Assembly (NCBI RefSeq): GCF_023151555.2
Contig: NZ_CP100425.1
Location: 1,178,001 to 1,242,000 of the forward strand
Origin: Photobacterium sp. CCB-ST2H9
Lineage (GTDB): Bacteria; Pseudomonadota; Gammaproteobacteria; Enterobacterales; Vibrionaceae
Length of the DNA stretch: 64,000 bases
Direction: 5' to 3'
Shown: piece by piece, positions 33,928 through 43,691 of the stretch
Layout of the letters: each line of letters begins with the position of its first letter
How positions within the stretch are numbered: the first letter of the stretch is position 1
Notes under the pieces: model-generated
Database searches by the model: none
Seen by the model: only the letters and a program-made list of their open reading frames with translations
Told to the model about the DNA's origin: nothing
Program-made: the position numbers and the translations under genes

Positions 33928-34860
33928 TCACTCGTGTATGGCCTGCTTATCCGGCTGATGCGCCTTGCCCGTTTGCCCGAACCGTGCCATCACGAAAGCG
34001 ACAAATAACCGCACCCGCATCGGCAGATGATCCCGGTCTCGGTACAGCATAAATAAAGTCCGGGGTTTGCTGCGCCAGTCGGGCAGTACACGGCTGAGTT
34101 CGCCCTGTTCAATCATGGGCAGGGCGTAATAATCGGGAATGTAGCCAATCCCCAGACCCGCCTGAATGGCGTGGGTCAGCATCCGAATTTCATCAACTTC
34201 CATACGAATGGCTTTGGCAGGCTGGTGGTCAAACGTCTGCCCGTTTTTCAGGTGCGCCAGCTGCCAGATGTTCATCGGATGGCAGAGAATGGAAGGATGT
34301 TCGCCGAGCATGTCAGGGTGCGTGATGGTCTGTACCGGATAATTCGGGTGCGCACAGACAATAAAATGGATATCTTTCAGAGGCCGGGCAATCCAGTTTT
34401 CGACCACTGGGGTGCCAACCCGGAACACAACGTCCATGGCCTGCGCTTCAATGTCGATCAGGGTATTTGAAAACTGCAGATCAAGCTGGATCTCCGGATA
34501 CTGCTGTAAAAATTCTAAAAAGATGTCGCGCAGAAACTGTGACCCGGCATTAATGGGAGCACTGATGCGAATTTTCCCTTTGGGTTCATGCTTATCCCGG
34601 TGCAGATCTTCCCCGATATCACTCAGCTCATCAAATAAGGTGCTTGAGCGTTCAAAATACTGCTGGCCGGTGTGGGTCAGTGAGACACGGTGGGCATCCC
34701 GGTTCAACAGCCGCAACTGAAGATCGGTCTCCAGCTGACGGATACGCCGGCTGAGGGTAGACAAGGGCATGCCGAGGTTTTCTGCGGCCAGTTTGAAACT
34801 GCCCAGTCTGGCAACTGAACAAAAACAGCGCAGATCGTCGAGAGAGTAGTTAGATTTCAT
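33928..34860 (-). CDS. LysR-family transcriptional regulator
   Basis: A 310-residue LysR protein of the CrgA/AaeR type. The helix-turn-helix is SLDDLRCFCSVARLGSFKLAAENLGMPLSTLSRRIRQLE. The effector domain follows with GKIRISAPINAGSQFL. It is transcribed divergently from the EamA transporter with a 93-bp gap, so that gene is the probable target. Confidence 0.92.
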   Translation of the reverse strand: MKSNYSLDDLRCFCSVARLGSFKLAAENLGMPLSTLSRRIRQLETDLQLRLLNRDAHRVSLTHTGQQYFERSSTLFDELSDIGEDLHRDKHEPKGKIRISAPINAGSQFLRDIFLEFLQQYPEIQLDLQFSNTLIDIEAQAMDVVFRVGTPVVENWIARPLKDIHFIVCAHPNYPVQTITHPDMLGEHPSILCHPMNIWQLAHLKNGQTFDHQPAKAIRMEVDEIRMLTHAIQAGLGIGYIPDYYALPMIEQGELSRVLPDWRSKPRTLFMLYRDRDHLPMRVRLFVAFVMARFGQTGKAHQPDKQAIHE

Positions 34861-34953
34861 TTTTGAGATTTACTGTCTTAATTTTGCCTGTTTATCCATA
34901 TACTGAAACTAATAGACTATCGATTATCTTCTGACAAGTCATCTGGAGAAACG

Positions 34954-35874
34954 ATGAACTCATCTTCAACAATGAAAGCGGTTGTCCTGCTCATTATCTG
35001 CAGCTTTTTTTGGGGCAGCTGCTTTCCGATTGGTAAACACGCTCTGAATGAAGTGCATGCGCTGACCCTGGTTTTCTGGCGATTCACCATCGCGGCGGCC
35101 TGTCTGGCGCTTTATATTCTGGTCATGGGTTCTGAACGGTTTAAATTAACCGCAAAACAATGGGTCTGGGTGATTGCCGTGAGTGCAGTCGGGGTGGGGG
35201 GCCTAAATCTCGGCCTGTTTACCGGTCTTGAACATACGGCGGCAACCAACGGTTCGCTGATTATGGCGCTGAGCCCGCTGATGACGGCACTCATTGCCTG
35301 TGTGGCGATGCGCACGTTGCCAACTCTTCTGCAATGTCTCAGCCTTGTGGTGAGTTTGTCCGGCGTCCTGGTGGTGATCACCAATGGTCATCTGGATGCG
35401 CTGTTCAATATGCAATTCAATCAGGGCGATAAGATGATTTTCTGCGGCATGTTTGCGTGGAGTTTTTACACCTACTGCAGTCAGGGAATCAGCCGCTGGA
35501 TGCCTGTCATCCCCTACACATTCGTCGGGATGATCAGTGGTGCCACTGTGATTGGGCTGATGTGTCTGGCGACCCCGGAAGTCCGTCCGTTTGCAGAGTT
35601 TTTCAGCAGTACTTCTGTAGGTATGACGGAAGTCGTTTATATTGGTGTCTTCGGTACAGTGGCCGGATATTTGTTGTGGCTGAATGGTGTCCGGGTCCTG
35701 GGTTCCCCAACGGCAGCGCTGTTCTTCAACTTTGTGCCTGTCTTTGCGGTCTTTACAGCTTTTCTGATGGGGCAGCCGGTGACACCACTGCAACTGATCG
35801 GGATTGCCGTCGTGATTCTTGGCCTGCTGCTGCCAAGGCTGCTGACGTTCCGGAAAGCCGCTCGCGTGGCCTGA
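34954..35874 (+). CDS. EamA/DMT-family transporter
   Basis: A 306-residue inner-membrane protein with about ten helices in two EamA repeats (FFWGSCFPIGKHALNEVHALTLVFWRF in the first, GTVAGYLLWLNGVRVLGSPTAALFFNFVPVFAVF in the second). TGGAGA precedes the ATG. The family exports or imports metabolites such as amino acids; the substrate is unknown. Confidence 0.92.
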   Translation: MNSSSTMKAVVLLIICSFFWGSCFPIGKHALNEVHALTLVFWRFTIAAACLALYILVMGSERFKLTAKQWVWVIAVSAVGVGGLNLGLFTGLEHTAATNGSLIMALSPLMTALIACVAMRTLPTLLQCLSLVVSLSGVLVVITNGHLDALFNMQFNQGDKMIFCGMFAWSFYTYCSQGISRWMPVIPYTFVGMISGATVIGLMCLATPEVRPFAEFFSSTSVGMTEVVYIGVFGTVAGYLLWLNGVRVLGSPTAALFFNFVPVFAVFTAFLMGQPVTPLQLIGIAVVILGLLLPRLLTFRKAARVA

Positions 35875-35907
35875 GTCCGATCGTTTCTGTCTTCATTTCT
35901 TTCAACA

Positions 35908-35933
35908 AGTGCTCCCGCGATTGCGGGAGCACT
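35908..35933. terminator. Hairpin between convergent EamA and LLM genes
   Basis: Perfect 11-bp stem AGTGCTCCCGC / GCGGGAGCACT with a GATT loop. No T-run on either side, but the position between convergent genes suits a two-way terminator. Confidence 0.65.
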
Positions 35934-35953
35934 GGATCAGGTGGGGGGAAAAT

Positions 35954-36937
35954 TCAAAGCTCCGCCAGCAACTCATACGATCGCAGCTTTTTCTCCTGAT
36001 CAAAGATCAGGGCATTCGCCATAATCTCATCAGCTTGTGTGCGCTCGACCAGATCCATCAGACGACTGCGAACGGTTTCGGGATCACCGTGGATCGACTC
36101 CCGCAACTGGTTTTCAATCTGCAGTTTCTCATGGGGCAGCCACAGGGATTCCATGCTCCAGACCGGCGGCGGGATCTTGCCCTGAACGCCGCGGATCATA
36201 TTGAGGAATTTTTGCTTCTCGGTGGTCCCCAGATACTGTGCTTCCTCATCGGTGTCTGCCACAATCACGTTCACTCCAATCATCACATAAGGTTGCGACA
36301 GCTGTTCGGAGGGCTGGAAATGATCGCGATAGATTTGGATCGCGCTCATCATTGCATCCGGCGCAAAGTGTGAGGCGAAAGCAAATGGCAGCCCTTTGAT
36401 GCCGGCCAGACGGGCGCTGTAAGTGCTGGAGCCCAGCAGCCAGATCGGTACTTCGGCATTGGAGCCGGGACAAGCTTTTACCGGTTGGTTGGGCGAGACC
36501 GGACCCATGAAAAATTGCAGTTCTTCTAACAGTTCATCAAAGTTCGGATCCATGTGTTCCGGGTCACGTCTCAGAGCATGCATGGTGGGATAGTCAGTAC
36601 CCGGCGCACGGCCCAGCCCCAGATCAATCCGGCCCGGATACAGGGCTTCCAGCGTACCGAATTGTTCGGCAATCACCAGTGGCGCATGGTTGGGCAACAT
36701 GATCCCACCGGAACCCAGCCGAATTGACGAAGTTTTGGCACCAATATGGCTGATCAACACCGATGTTGCAGCACTGGCGATGTCTGGCATGTTGTGATGT
36801 TCAGCCAGCCAGAACCGTTTGTAGCCCCACTTTTCGGCATGCTGCGCTAAAGAGACGGAACGCGCATAAGTTGTTGAGAAATCGGCGCCTTCAACAACAG
36901 GCGCTAAATCCAGGATTGAGCGTGGCGGTAGTGTCAT
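35954..36937 (-). CDS. Luciferase-like (LLM) flavin-dependent oxidoreductase
   Basis: A 327-residue bacterial luciferase-like TIM barrel of the YhbW type: [63 protein letters not shown]. It would use reduced FMN for a monooxygenase or reductase reaction in the cytoplasm. Single gene, convergent with the EamA transporter. Confidence 0.9.
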   Translation of the reverse strand: MTLPPRSILDLAPVVEGADFSTTYARSVSLAQHAEKWGYKRFWLAEHHNMPDIASAATSVLISHIGAKTSSIRLGSGGIMLPNHAPLVIAEQFGTLEALYPGRIDLGLGRAPGTDYPTMHALRRDPEHMDPNFDELLEELQFFMGPVSPNQPVKACPGSNAEVPIWLLGSSTYSARLAGIKGLPFAFASHFAPDAMMSAIQIYRDHFQPSEQLSQPYVMIGVNVIVADTDEEAQYLGTTEKQKFLNMIRGVQGKIPPPVWSMESLWLPHEKLQIENQLRESIHGDPETVRSRLMDLVERTQADEIMANALIFDQEKKLRSYELLAEL

Positions 36938-37339
36938 GGACCCTTCTTTCAGATTAATGATGCATGAATGTCAGACTATGCCCGTTTATTTGAACCGGGT
37001 AAACGGACAGAAAAATGCTTGGTTTGAAATAGGGGATGCACTTACAGGCGGAATGTTTTCCGTGCAACAAGAAATCTGTTATTGATATTTAACCTATTGT
37101 TTTTAAAAGGTTGATTGCGAGAAGGAATGTTTCTATAGTGCTGGCCAATTCAATCAGGTTATTCCATTCAGCGATGTAGCCGATAATTTTGAATCCAATG
37201 GAAATTCATGGCTTATCCATGTGTTTCATTTCAATCACCACTGTTGATTGGATGTGGTAAATCGCGTGAATGACTGAAATGAATGCTCATATTGAACCAG
37301 TGGAGACAGGCAAATGACAAAGTATGATCAGGAAGGTTC
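36938..37339. promoter_or_regulatory. Intergenic region with promoter and long leader of the hydrolase
   Basis: A good promoter is visible on the plus strand: TTGATT (37111-37116), 17-bp spacer, TATAGT (37134-37139). That leaves a ~195-nt untranslated leader before the hydrolase ATG. I see no gene here. Confidence 0.55.
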
Positions 37340-38152
37340 ATGAAGAGAACAGTCAAGTTATCTCATTCAAGAGTTTCGTATACAGTCTATTTGCCTGAGG
37401 AAAAGAAAGAAGATGTGCTGACCCCGCTGGTTTTCTTGCATGGCACAAACAGCGACGGTGAGTCCAGCTTTGGCCAGATTCATCCCCGGTTCAGTCTGAA
37501 CCGGAAAGTCATTATTCCGGATTATGCTGGCTGTGGTGACTCCACACTTCCTTGTGGCGGCATCACGGTAGAAACATTAGTCGATCAGGTCGTTGCGATT
37601 TTAGATGATTACGGCGTCAGTCAGGTTGATCTCGTTGGGCACTCTCTGGGTGCGGTGGTTGCAGCGGCACTCGCTGGCCGACACCCGGCATATGTGAACC
37701 GACTGATTCTCAGCTCACCATGGTGTGATTCAGATGATCCCCGGCATCAGCTGATTTTTGGTACGTGGAAGGCGTTAGAGGAATCCAACACCAGGCTGTC
37801 GATGTCTTTTGCGCTGAGCCATGTCCTGAGTCCGGCATTTCTTTCCCAACTGGGGAAAGAGATGATTGAGAAGATATGTCATCGTGAAAGTGCAATGAAT
37901 ACCAATCTCAGAATTGAACTGGGAATGAATATTGATATTCGTCATTATCTGGAAAATATTCATGCAAGAACGCTGGTGATGGGGATGTCTCACGATACGC
38001 TGATTCCTGCAAAGATGGTTCAGGATGTTGTGAGCCGAATTAAAGATTGTGAACACGGTGAAGTAGAGAGTGGTCATGCGGTTCAGCTTGAAAATCCATC
38101 AGCTTGGTCGCATGAAATTTCAAGTTTTTTAAATCGAAACATAGCCGACTGA
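37340..38152 (+). CDS. Alpha/beta hydrolase
   Basis: A 270-residue cytoplasmic alpha/beta hydrolase. VFLHGTNSDG forms the oxyanion region, GHSLGAVV holds the nucleophile serine, SHDTLIP the acidic residue and ESGHAVQLENP the histidine. AGGAAGG precedes the ATG. Likely an esterase or C-C hydrolase; the substrate is unknown. It stands alone between its promoter and a strong terminator. Confidence 0.85.
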   Translation: MKRTVKLSHSRVSYTVYLPEEKKEDVLTPLVFLHGTNSDGESSFGQIHPRFSLNRKVIIPDYAGCGDSTLPCGGITVETLVDQVVAILDDYGVSQVDLVGHSLGAVVAAALAGRHPAYVNRLILSSPWCDSDDPRHQLIFGTWKALEESNTRLSMSFALSHVLSPAFLSQLGKEMIEKICHRESAMNTNLRIELGMNIDIRHYLENIHARTLVMGMSHDTLIPAKMVQDVVSRIKDCEHGEVESGHAVQLENPSAWSHEISSFLNRNIAD

Positions 38153-38168
38153 TTCAACATGAAAGGGT

Positions 38169-38206
38169 AACTTCTGCATATACTGGATATGCAGAAGTTT
38201 GGTTTT
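38169..38206 (+). terminator. Terminator after the hydrolase
   Basis: Perfect 13-bp stem AACTTCTGCATAT / ATATGCAGAAGTT with a 5-nt loop, followed by TGGTTTT. Confidence 0.88.
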
Positions 38207-38244
38207 AAAATGGGTTATTCAGGCCAAAATAAGCATCAGTGTAA

Positions 38245-40119
38245 TTAAGACTCATGATTTGATTCATGATTCGAACGCTCAAACGCCATCTCTTCTTTGA
38301 TTCGATCTTCAAATTGCAGGAAGAGTTTGAGGTAGTTATTGTCGAACCGCTCACCGCCGCCCGATTCGCCCAGCCATGCTTCATACAGGCTGGCAGACAG
38401 CTCTTCCGTTACCCGTTTATAAGCCAGCTTCTGTTGTTGTGCCAGCCGGGGCGGATAACCCAGTTCCCTCAGGGCTGCACCGCCGATTTCCAGTGCGGAA
38501 TGATACGTTTCGGCTTCAATCACATCGGCACCGGCCTGACGGAGACGATACATGTGTCCCCGGTCATAGGCCCGGGCCAGCACTTTGACTCTGGGGTAAC
38601 TGTGTTTGATGTATTTCACCAGATTGATGCTGCTTTCCGGATTGTCCATCGCAATGACTACCATGGCGGCCTGCTCGATCCCAGCGGTGTGAAGCAGGTC
38701 GTGACGGGTGGCATCGCCGAAATAGGCTTTGGTATTGATTCTTCGCATGGTGTCGATAATGGATGACTGGTGATCCAGCACCACAGTTTTGACCCCATTG
38801 GCAATCAGCAGGCGGTTGATAATTTGGCCGAAACGGCCAATCCCTGCGATGATGACGGTGCCTTGTTCATCGATGTTGTCCGCTTCCCGTTCATTCGAGG
38901 ACTGTTCAAAGCGGGGCAGAATCACTTTGTCGAACAGAATAAACAGTCCCGGTGTCAGCATCATTGACAGGGCGACTACCAGCGACAGAATCTGAGCCAG
39001 TCCGGGGGGCAGTACATGGTTCTGCACGGTAAAACTGATCAGCACAAAACCGAATTCACCGGCCTGCGCCAGACTCAGGGTAAACAGCCAGCGGTTGCTG
39101 TTCCGGATGCGGAAGATGAAAGCCAGCATATACAGCACAAAGGCTTTTAAAGCGATAACCCCCAGCGTCAGTCCAATGACTGTGAAGAATTTACTGAACA
39201 GGATGTCAAAGTTGATCCCGGCGCCGACTGTAATGAAAAACAAACCCAGCAGCAGACCTTTGAACGGGTCAATATTGGATTCGAGCTCATGCCGGAATTC
39301 ACTGTTGGCCAGGACCACGCCCGCCAGAAAGGTGCCCAGTGCCGGAGAGAGTCCCACAAGACTCATCAAAATTGCGACACCTAAAACCAGCATCAGAGCT
39401 GTGGCCGTGAAAATCTCACGTAAGCCTGAACTTGCCACAAACCGGAACAAGGGTCTGCTGAGATAATGACCGCCGATCACCACAAAGGCGATAGAAGCGG
39501 TAATCACCAGACCATAAGCCCAGCCGGGCAAGCCCGCGACAAGACTCAGTTCTTCATGATGCTCTGCGGCGGCAGCGGTTGCAGCCTGCGCCTGTTCAAT
39601 TAGTTCCGGCAATGCCAGTAAGGGCAGCAGCGCCAGTAGCGGGATGACGGCAATATCCTGGAACAGCAGGACAGAAAAGGCATTTTTACCGCCTTCCGTT
39701 TTACCGAGTCCTTTTTCATTGAAGGTTTGCAGGACGATAGCGGTGGATGACATCGCAAGGATTAGCCCGATCGCCAGCGCCAGTGTCCAGGGCAAGTGAA
39801 TCAGGATACCAAAGCTGGTAAAGGCGAGGGCAGTCAGACCGATTTGCAATCCGCCGAGTCCGACTAATCGGTGGCGCATGGCCCAGAGCGATCTGGGCTC
39901 CAGCTCCAGACCGACCAGAAACAGCATGATCACGACCCCGAACTCGGCAAAATGCTGAATGGTTGTGGTTTCTTCGCCGACAAGACCAACCACGGGGCCA
40001 ATCACGATACCGGCGATCAGGTAGCCGAGCACAGAACCTAACCCAAAACGCTGTGCAAGCGGCACAGCAATGACGGCAGCAATCAGATAAATAAAGGCAT
40101 AGATAAGGTATTCCGTCAT
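38245..40119 (-). CDS. Monovalent cation:proton antiporter (CPA2, KefB/C-like) with RCK domain
   Basis: A 624-residue protein. The first ~390 residues form the 12-13-helix sodium/proton exchanger domain (GYLIAGIVIGPVVGLV, LFLVGLELEPRSLW, LAMSSTAIVLQTFNE, FQDIAVIPLLALL). This is followed by a TrkA-N/RCK nucleotide-binding domain (TVIIAGIGRFGQIINRLL, YFGDATRHDLL) and a short C-terminal tail. KefB/C proteins release potassium in response to glutathione adducts. It is transcribed away from the molybdenum region. Confidence 0.93.
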   Translation of the reverse strand: MTEYLIYAFIYLIAAVIAVPLAQRFGLGSVLGYLIAGIVIGPVVGLVGEETTTIQHFAEFGVVIMLFLVGLELEPRSLWAMRHRLVGLGGLQIGLTALAFTSFGILIHLPWTLALAIGLILAMSSTAIVLQTFNEKGLGKTEGGKNAFSVLLFQDIAVIPLLALLPLLALPELIEQAQAATAAAAEHHEELSLVAGLPGWAYGLVITASIAFVVIGGHYLSRPLFRFVASSGLREIFTATALMLVLGVAILMSLVGLSPALGTFLAGVVLANSEFRHELESNIDPFKGLLLGLFFITVGAGINFDILFSKFFTVIGLTLGVIALKAFVLYMLAFIFRIRNSNRWLFTLSLAQAGEFGFVLISFTVQNHVLPPGLAQILSLVVALSMMLTPGLFILFDKVILPRFEQSSNEREADNIDEQGTVIIAGIGRFGQIINRLLIANGVKTVVLDHQSSIIDTMRRINTKAYFGDATRHDLLHTAGIEQAAMVVIAMDNPESSINLVKYIKHSYPRVKVLARAYDRGHMYRLRQAGADVIEAETYHSALEIGGAALRELGYPPRLAQQQKLAYKRVTEELSASLYEAWLGESGGGERFDNNYLKLFLQFEDRIKEEMAFERSNHESNHES

Positions 40120-40667
40120 GTTTTTTCCTTGAACAGCAGCGGTGTCAGCAATTCAGTGTACGAGTCGAAAGCTATGCTTGCCCGATGATTCAGCGGCGTC
40201 ACAGACAAGCACGTCTTTTGAGTGTAGAGCAGATAATTTAAGCCTTTTTTTCTCAAGGGGCTACGGGTTCCGGGGGCTTTTTCGCAACTGATTTCATCTG
40301 CCCGGTGTTGAGCGCAGAAAATCAATTTCAGGCAAAACTGGCGGCTTGGTTTGGGAAGTCGGGTTCGGGGAGTTGGGCTCGGAGTGTAGCGTTCGGGGTT
40401 TGAGCTTCGGTGAGGATTACCTGCAAGCGGGGAGGAGGCGCAAAATCATTTCTCTGGAAATAATTTTCTGGGCAATGGCTGCTGTTCACCGAAGAAACAG
40501 AAATGAATTCAGGGATATTCATTGCTTCATCAATGCGGTCTATGAACCCATTTATAACAGTGATTTGACGCGATAATCCGGGTCTCTAAAATGATAAATA
40601 AATCGATAATATCTGATCTTGTTTTCAATCAATATTTCATCAGTTTTTGATGAAAGGAGTAACTGAG
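40120..40667. other. Intergenic region with an inverted repeat near its right end
   Basis: About 550 bp without a convincing gene; a G-rich stretch with repeated TTCGGGG-like units occurs around 40365-40410. TTCATCA-GTTTT-TGATGAA (40636-40654) directly overlaps the ribosome-site region of the small membrane protein gene and is a candidate operator or translational hairpin. Confidence 0.45.
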
Positions 40668-40853
40668 ATGAAACTATCAGTGGTTCATACCGAACATTCT
40701 GAAGAGATAAAAAATACCCCCCATTCAACAGAACATGGCTGGAAACGCTGGTTCTGGATGGCTTACCTGTGGGCGGGCAGTGTGCTGGCTCTGGCCTTAA
40801 TTGCCAGTTTGATCCGGATATTCATGATGGCTGCCGGCATGAAAATGCATTGA
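40668..40853 (+). CDS. Small single-pass membrane protein, DUF2474-like
   Basis: A 61-residue protein with AAAGGAG before the ATG. A His/Glu-rich N-terminus is followed by WKRWFWMAYLWAGSVLALAL and a second half rich in I, M and L ending GMKMH. The pattern W(K/Q)RxxWxxxxWxxSVLALxxxAxLIRxxMxxAGM resembles, from memory, DUF2474 proteins, which usually sit next to the cyanide-insensitive oxidase genes cioAB. Here it lies instead just upstream of moaA, while a cioAB-like pair lies 16 kb away. Likely inner-membrane. Confidence 0.6.
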   Translation: MKLSVVHTEHSEEIKNTPHSTEHGWKRWFWMAYLWAGSVLALALIASLIRIFMMAAGMKMH

Positions 40854-41007
40854 TGACTCTGTGCTGAATTCAGCCCTGATTTGCAACCCGCCGGAATCAG
40901 GATATCGATAGTGTTTTCGATGGAAAGGATATTATCCATATCTTGATTTCTTCCATTCCGCCTGTTCACTCTTTTCAGCATCACAGAAAAGGGAAAAGGA
41001 GGGGGCC

Positions 41008-42039
41008 GTGACTGCGCCTCATTTATTTCAGACACTGGATCAAATCGTGCCGGTGGCACAGTTTGAAGATACATGGCAGCGCCAATTTTATTATCTGCGC
41101 TTGTCCGTGACGGATGTGTGTAATTTTCGGTGCACTTATTGTTTGCCGGAGGGTTACCGGCCCGGTCACGTCAAGAATAAAAGCTTTCTGACACTGGATG
41201 AAATCCGCCGGGTGACCCGGGCGTTTGCCATGGCCGGGACAGATAAAGTTCGTCTGACCGGCGGCGAACCGTCGTTGCGCCGCGATTTTATCGACATTAT
41301 CGCCGCGGTCCGTGAAAACGAATCTGTCCGGCAACTGGCGATGACGACCAATGGTTACCGGATGGCCCGGGATGTTGCGGCCTGGCGAAAAGCGGGTCTG
41401 ACATCCGTCAACGTCAGCCTCGACAGTCTCGATGCCCGTCAGTTTTATGCGATCACCGGACAGGACAAATTTCATCAGGTCATGGCCGGAATTGATGCAG
41501 CCTTTGATGCCGGGTTTGAAAAGGTCAAAGTGAATACTGTGCTGATGCGGGATATCAATCACCATCAGCTAAAGACATTTTTAGAGTGGATTCGTCTCCG
41601 CCCGATTCAGTTACGCTTTATTGAGCTGATGGAAACCGGGGATGGCGGCGATCTGTTTCGCAGGCACCATATTTCCGGGGACGTCATTCGCCGCCAGCTC
41701 ACCGAGATGGGATGGCAGTTGCAGCCGCGTGGCCGCAGCGATGGCCCGGCACAGGTTTTCTCACATCCGGATTATGCCGGAGAGATCGGCCTGATCATGC
41801 CTTATGACACTAATTTTTGCGCCAACTGCAACCGTCTTCGGGTTTCGGCCGTTGGTCAGCTGCACTTGTGTCTGTTTGGCGATCACGGCGTCCCGCTTCG
41901 CGATTTACTGGCGTCTGATGATCAGTTGCCTGAGTTACAGGCACGTATCGCCGATAGTCTCGGACAGAAAAAACAAACGCACTTTTTACATCAGGGGAAT
42001 ACAGGGATCACGCAGAACTTATCGTTTATCGGTGGCTGA
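41008..42039 (+). CDS. moaA: GTP 3',8-cyclase MoaA (molybdopterin biosynthesis)
   Basis: A 343-residue radical SAM enzyme starting at a GTG with a perfect AAAGGAGG site. The SAM cluster motif is [20 protein letters not shown] and NVSLDSLD are typical MoaA segments. The C-terminal second cluster is [19 protein letters not shown] and the protein ends in the required GG. It performs the first step of molybdenum-cofactor synthesis, converting GTP to 3',8-cH2GTP. First gene of moaA-moaB-moaD-moaE; moaC is missing, so that step must be encoded elsewhere. Confidence 0.95.
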   Translation: MTAPHLFQTLDQIVPVAQFEDTWQRQFYYLRLSVTDVCNFRCTYCLPEGYRPGHVKNKSFLTLDEIRRVTRAFAMAGTDKVRLTGGEPSLRRDFIDIIAAVRENESVRQLAMTTNGYRMARDVAAWRKAGLTSVNVSLDSLDARQFYAITGQDKFHQVMAGIDAAFDAGFEKVKVNTVLMRDINHHQLKTFLEWIRLRPIQLRFIELMETGDGGDLFRRHHISGDVIRRQLTEMGWQLQPRGRSDGPAQVFSHPDYAGEIGLIMPYDTNFCANCNRLRVSAVGQLHLCLFGDHGVPLRDLLASDDQLPELQARIADSLGQKKQTHFLHQGNTGITQNLSFIGG

Positions 42040-42051
42040 CAGGAGGCAACC

Positions 42052-42570
42052 ATGGGCAAAACTGATTCTTCATTCATGCCGGTCAGTGTGGCTGTACTGA
42101 CGGTGTCCGATCACCGGGATGCCCGCAATGACACGTCCGGCGATTATTTCCGGTTGGTCAGTCGTGAAGCCGGACATCAGGTGGTTGAATCGCACATCGT
42201 CCCGGATAACAAATATGCGATTCGTGAAATCGTGTCGCGTTGGATTGCAGGCAATTCGGTGCAAGTGGTGCTGGTGAATGGCGGCACAGGATTCAACGCA
42301 AAAAATTCGACGCCGGAAGCGCTGCAACCATTGTTTGACCGGGACATTGCGGGGTTCGGGGAAGCGTTTCGTCGCCTGTCCTGGGACGACATCGGTACCA
42401 GTACGTTACAGTCCCGCGCGCTGGCTGGCCTGGCGAACGGGACACTGATTTTTGCCGTGCCGGGCTCAACCGGTGCCTGTCGTCTGGCATGGGAACAGCT
42501 GATTGCCCCGCAATTGGATGCCCGGACGCGTCCCTGCCAGTTTGTCCCGCATCTGAAGCCGGTGGAATGA
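42052..42570 (+). CDS. moaB: Molybdopterin adenylyltransferase-like protein MoaB
   Basis: A 172-residue MoaB/MogA-type protein. The nucleotide-binding MPT signature is VNGGTGFNAKNSTPEAL, and GFGEAFRRLSWDDIGTSTLQSRALAG and AVPGSTGACRLAWEQLI complete the family pattern. It starts 12 bp after moaA with AGGAGG upstream. It probably adenylates molybdopterin or acts in metal insertion. Confidence 0.94.
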   Translation: MGKTDSSFMPVSVAVLTVSDHRDARNDTSGDYFRLVSREAGHQVVESHIVPDNKYAIREIVSRWIAGNSVQVVLVNGGTGFNAKNSTPEALQPLFDRDIAGFGEAFRRLSWDDIGTSTLQSRALAGLANGTLIFAVPGSTGACRLAWEQLIAPQLDARTRPCQFVPHLKPVE

Positions 42571-42611
42571 TGAAACCGCGGATACTTCAGGCTATTGTGT
42601 GATTTGGAGAG

Positions 42612-42860
42612 ATGATGATTCACGTTTTATTTTTTGCGCAGGTCCGGGAACTGACCGGATGTGATGCGCTGCAGTTGGATGCTCACTACGACAGCGTCGA
42701 ACAACTGAGGGCTGCGCTGGCTGAACGGGGCGATCGCTGGGCGCTGGCGCTGGAGAAAGGCAAGCTGCTGGCGGCAGTAAACCAGACGATGGTACCGTTC
42801 GATCACCCGCTGAAATCCGGGGATGAAGTGGCTTTATTTCCGCCGGTGACCGGAGGCTGA
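42612..42860 (+). CDS. moaD: Molybdopterin synthase small subunit MoaD
   Basis: An 82-residue ubiquitin-like protein ending in the essential VTGG, whose last glycine becomes a thiocarboxylate. Strands MIHVLFFAQVRELTG and DEVALFPPVTGG are typical. TGGAGAG lies before the ATG. It adjoins moaE with 1 bp between stop and start. Confidence 0.95.
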   Translation: MMIHVLFFAQVRELTGCDALQLDAHYDSVEQLRAALAERGDRWALALEKGKLLAAVNQTMVPFDHPLKSGDEVALFPPVTGG

Positions 42861-42861
42861 G

Positions 42862-43332
42862 ATGTTAAACCGAATTCGGGTCTGTCCAGAAGCTTTTGAT
42901 ATCCGGACAGAACATGACTGGCTGGCCGCTGATGATCAGGATGGTGCCGTTGTCACTTTCCTTGGCAAAGTCCGACATCTGAATCTGGGCGATTCAGTCA
43001 GTTCGCTGACGCTGGAACATTACCCCGGCATGACGGAAAAAGCATTGCAGCAGATTGCCGGGCAAGCCCGGCAGCGTTGGGCACTGAACCGTATCACTAT
43101 CGCCCATCGCATTGGAAAGCTCGGCGCAGGCGAAAACATCGTCCTGGTTGGTGTAAGCAGTGCGCATCGCGGGAACGCCTTTGCCGCTGCAGAATTCATC
43201 ATGGATTATCTGAAAACCCGGGCTCCTTTCTGGAAACGGGAATCGACGCCGGCTGGCGATCGCTGGGTTGATGCCCGCGACAGTGATCATCAGGCAGCCG
43301 CACGCTGGACAACGGCCAGCGAATCGCACTGA
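42862..43332 (+). CDS. moaE: Molybdopterin synthase large subunit MoaE
   Basis: A 156-residue MoaE. The LEHYPGMTEKAL and IAHRIGKLGAGENIVLVGVSSAHRGNAFAAAEFIMDYLKTRAPFWKRE stretch contains the active-site lysines. With MoaD it adds two sulfurs to cyclic pyranopterin to form molybdopterin. Last gene of the operon before a strong terminator. Confidence 0.95.
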   Translation: MLNRIRVCPEAFDIRTEHDWLAADDQDGAVVTFLGKVRHLNLGDSVSSLTLEHYPGMTEKALQQIAGQARQRWALNRITIAHRIGKLGAGENIVLVGVSSAHRGNAFAAAEFIMDYLKTRAPFWKRESTPAGDRWVDARDSDHQAAARWTTASESH

Positions 43333-43397
43333 AAAAGAAACTGACTCAGTTACCTTCCGCTCTCTCACTTTTTGGAAAATACGCACATCATTTTCCC

Positions 43398-43433
43398 GGC
43401 GCCTTGTCTGAACTGACAGGCGCCGATTTTTTT
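43398..43433 (+). terminator. Terminator after moaE
   Basis: Stem GGCGCCTTGTC / GACAGGCGCC (one bulged T) with a 6-nt loop, followed by GATTTTTTT. Confidence 0.9.
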
Positions 43434-43564
43434 CGTTCTCCTTTTTTCATTCGCCCTTATTTTATTCACCCTTTTTTATTTACCTATGCCGGACTCACCC
43501 ATCTGGCCCAGCCGTGTATGCTTGATTTCTGCGTTAGAGTGTATGTCCGGCCGGGCGCACAGCC

Positions 43565-43593
43565 TTGACGTCAGACAGCACCGTACCTATACC
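43565..43593 (+). promoter_or_regulatory. Promoter of the first YdeP-like gene
   Basis: TTGACG (43565-43570), 17-bp spacer, TATACC (43588-43593), 98 bp before the ATG. It lies just after the moaE terminator, so this gene has its own transcription unit. Confidence 0.5.
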
Positions 43594-43691
43594 CAATAAA
43601 CATCTTCATCGTGAGGTTCGTCTTCTGGCGAGCCGGTTTCTTATTCACCCGTCGTTTTTTGAAGTATTCGCTGGCGGGTTAAGGAGAAGAC

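Noticed and set aside
40854..41007. Possible molybdenum-cofactor riboswitch upstream of moaA
   Set aside because: Only a simple CCTGATT/AATCAGG pair (about 40876-40902) is visible; the conserved elements of the Moco motif are not recognisable and the space is short.
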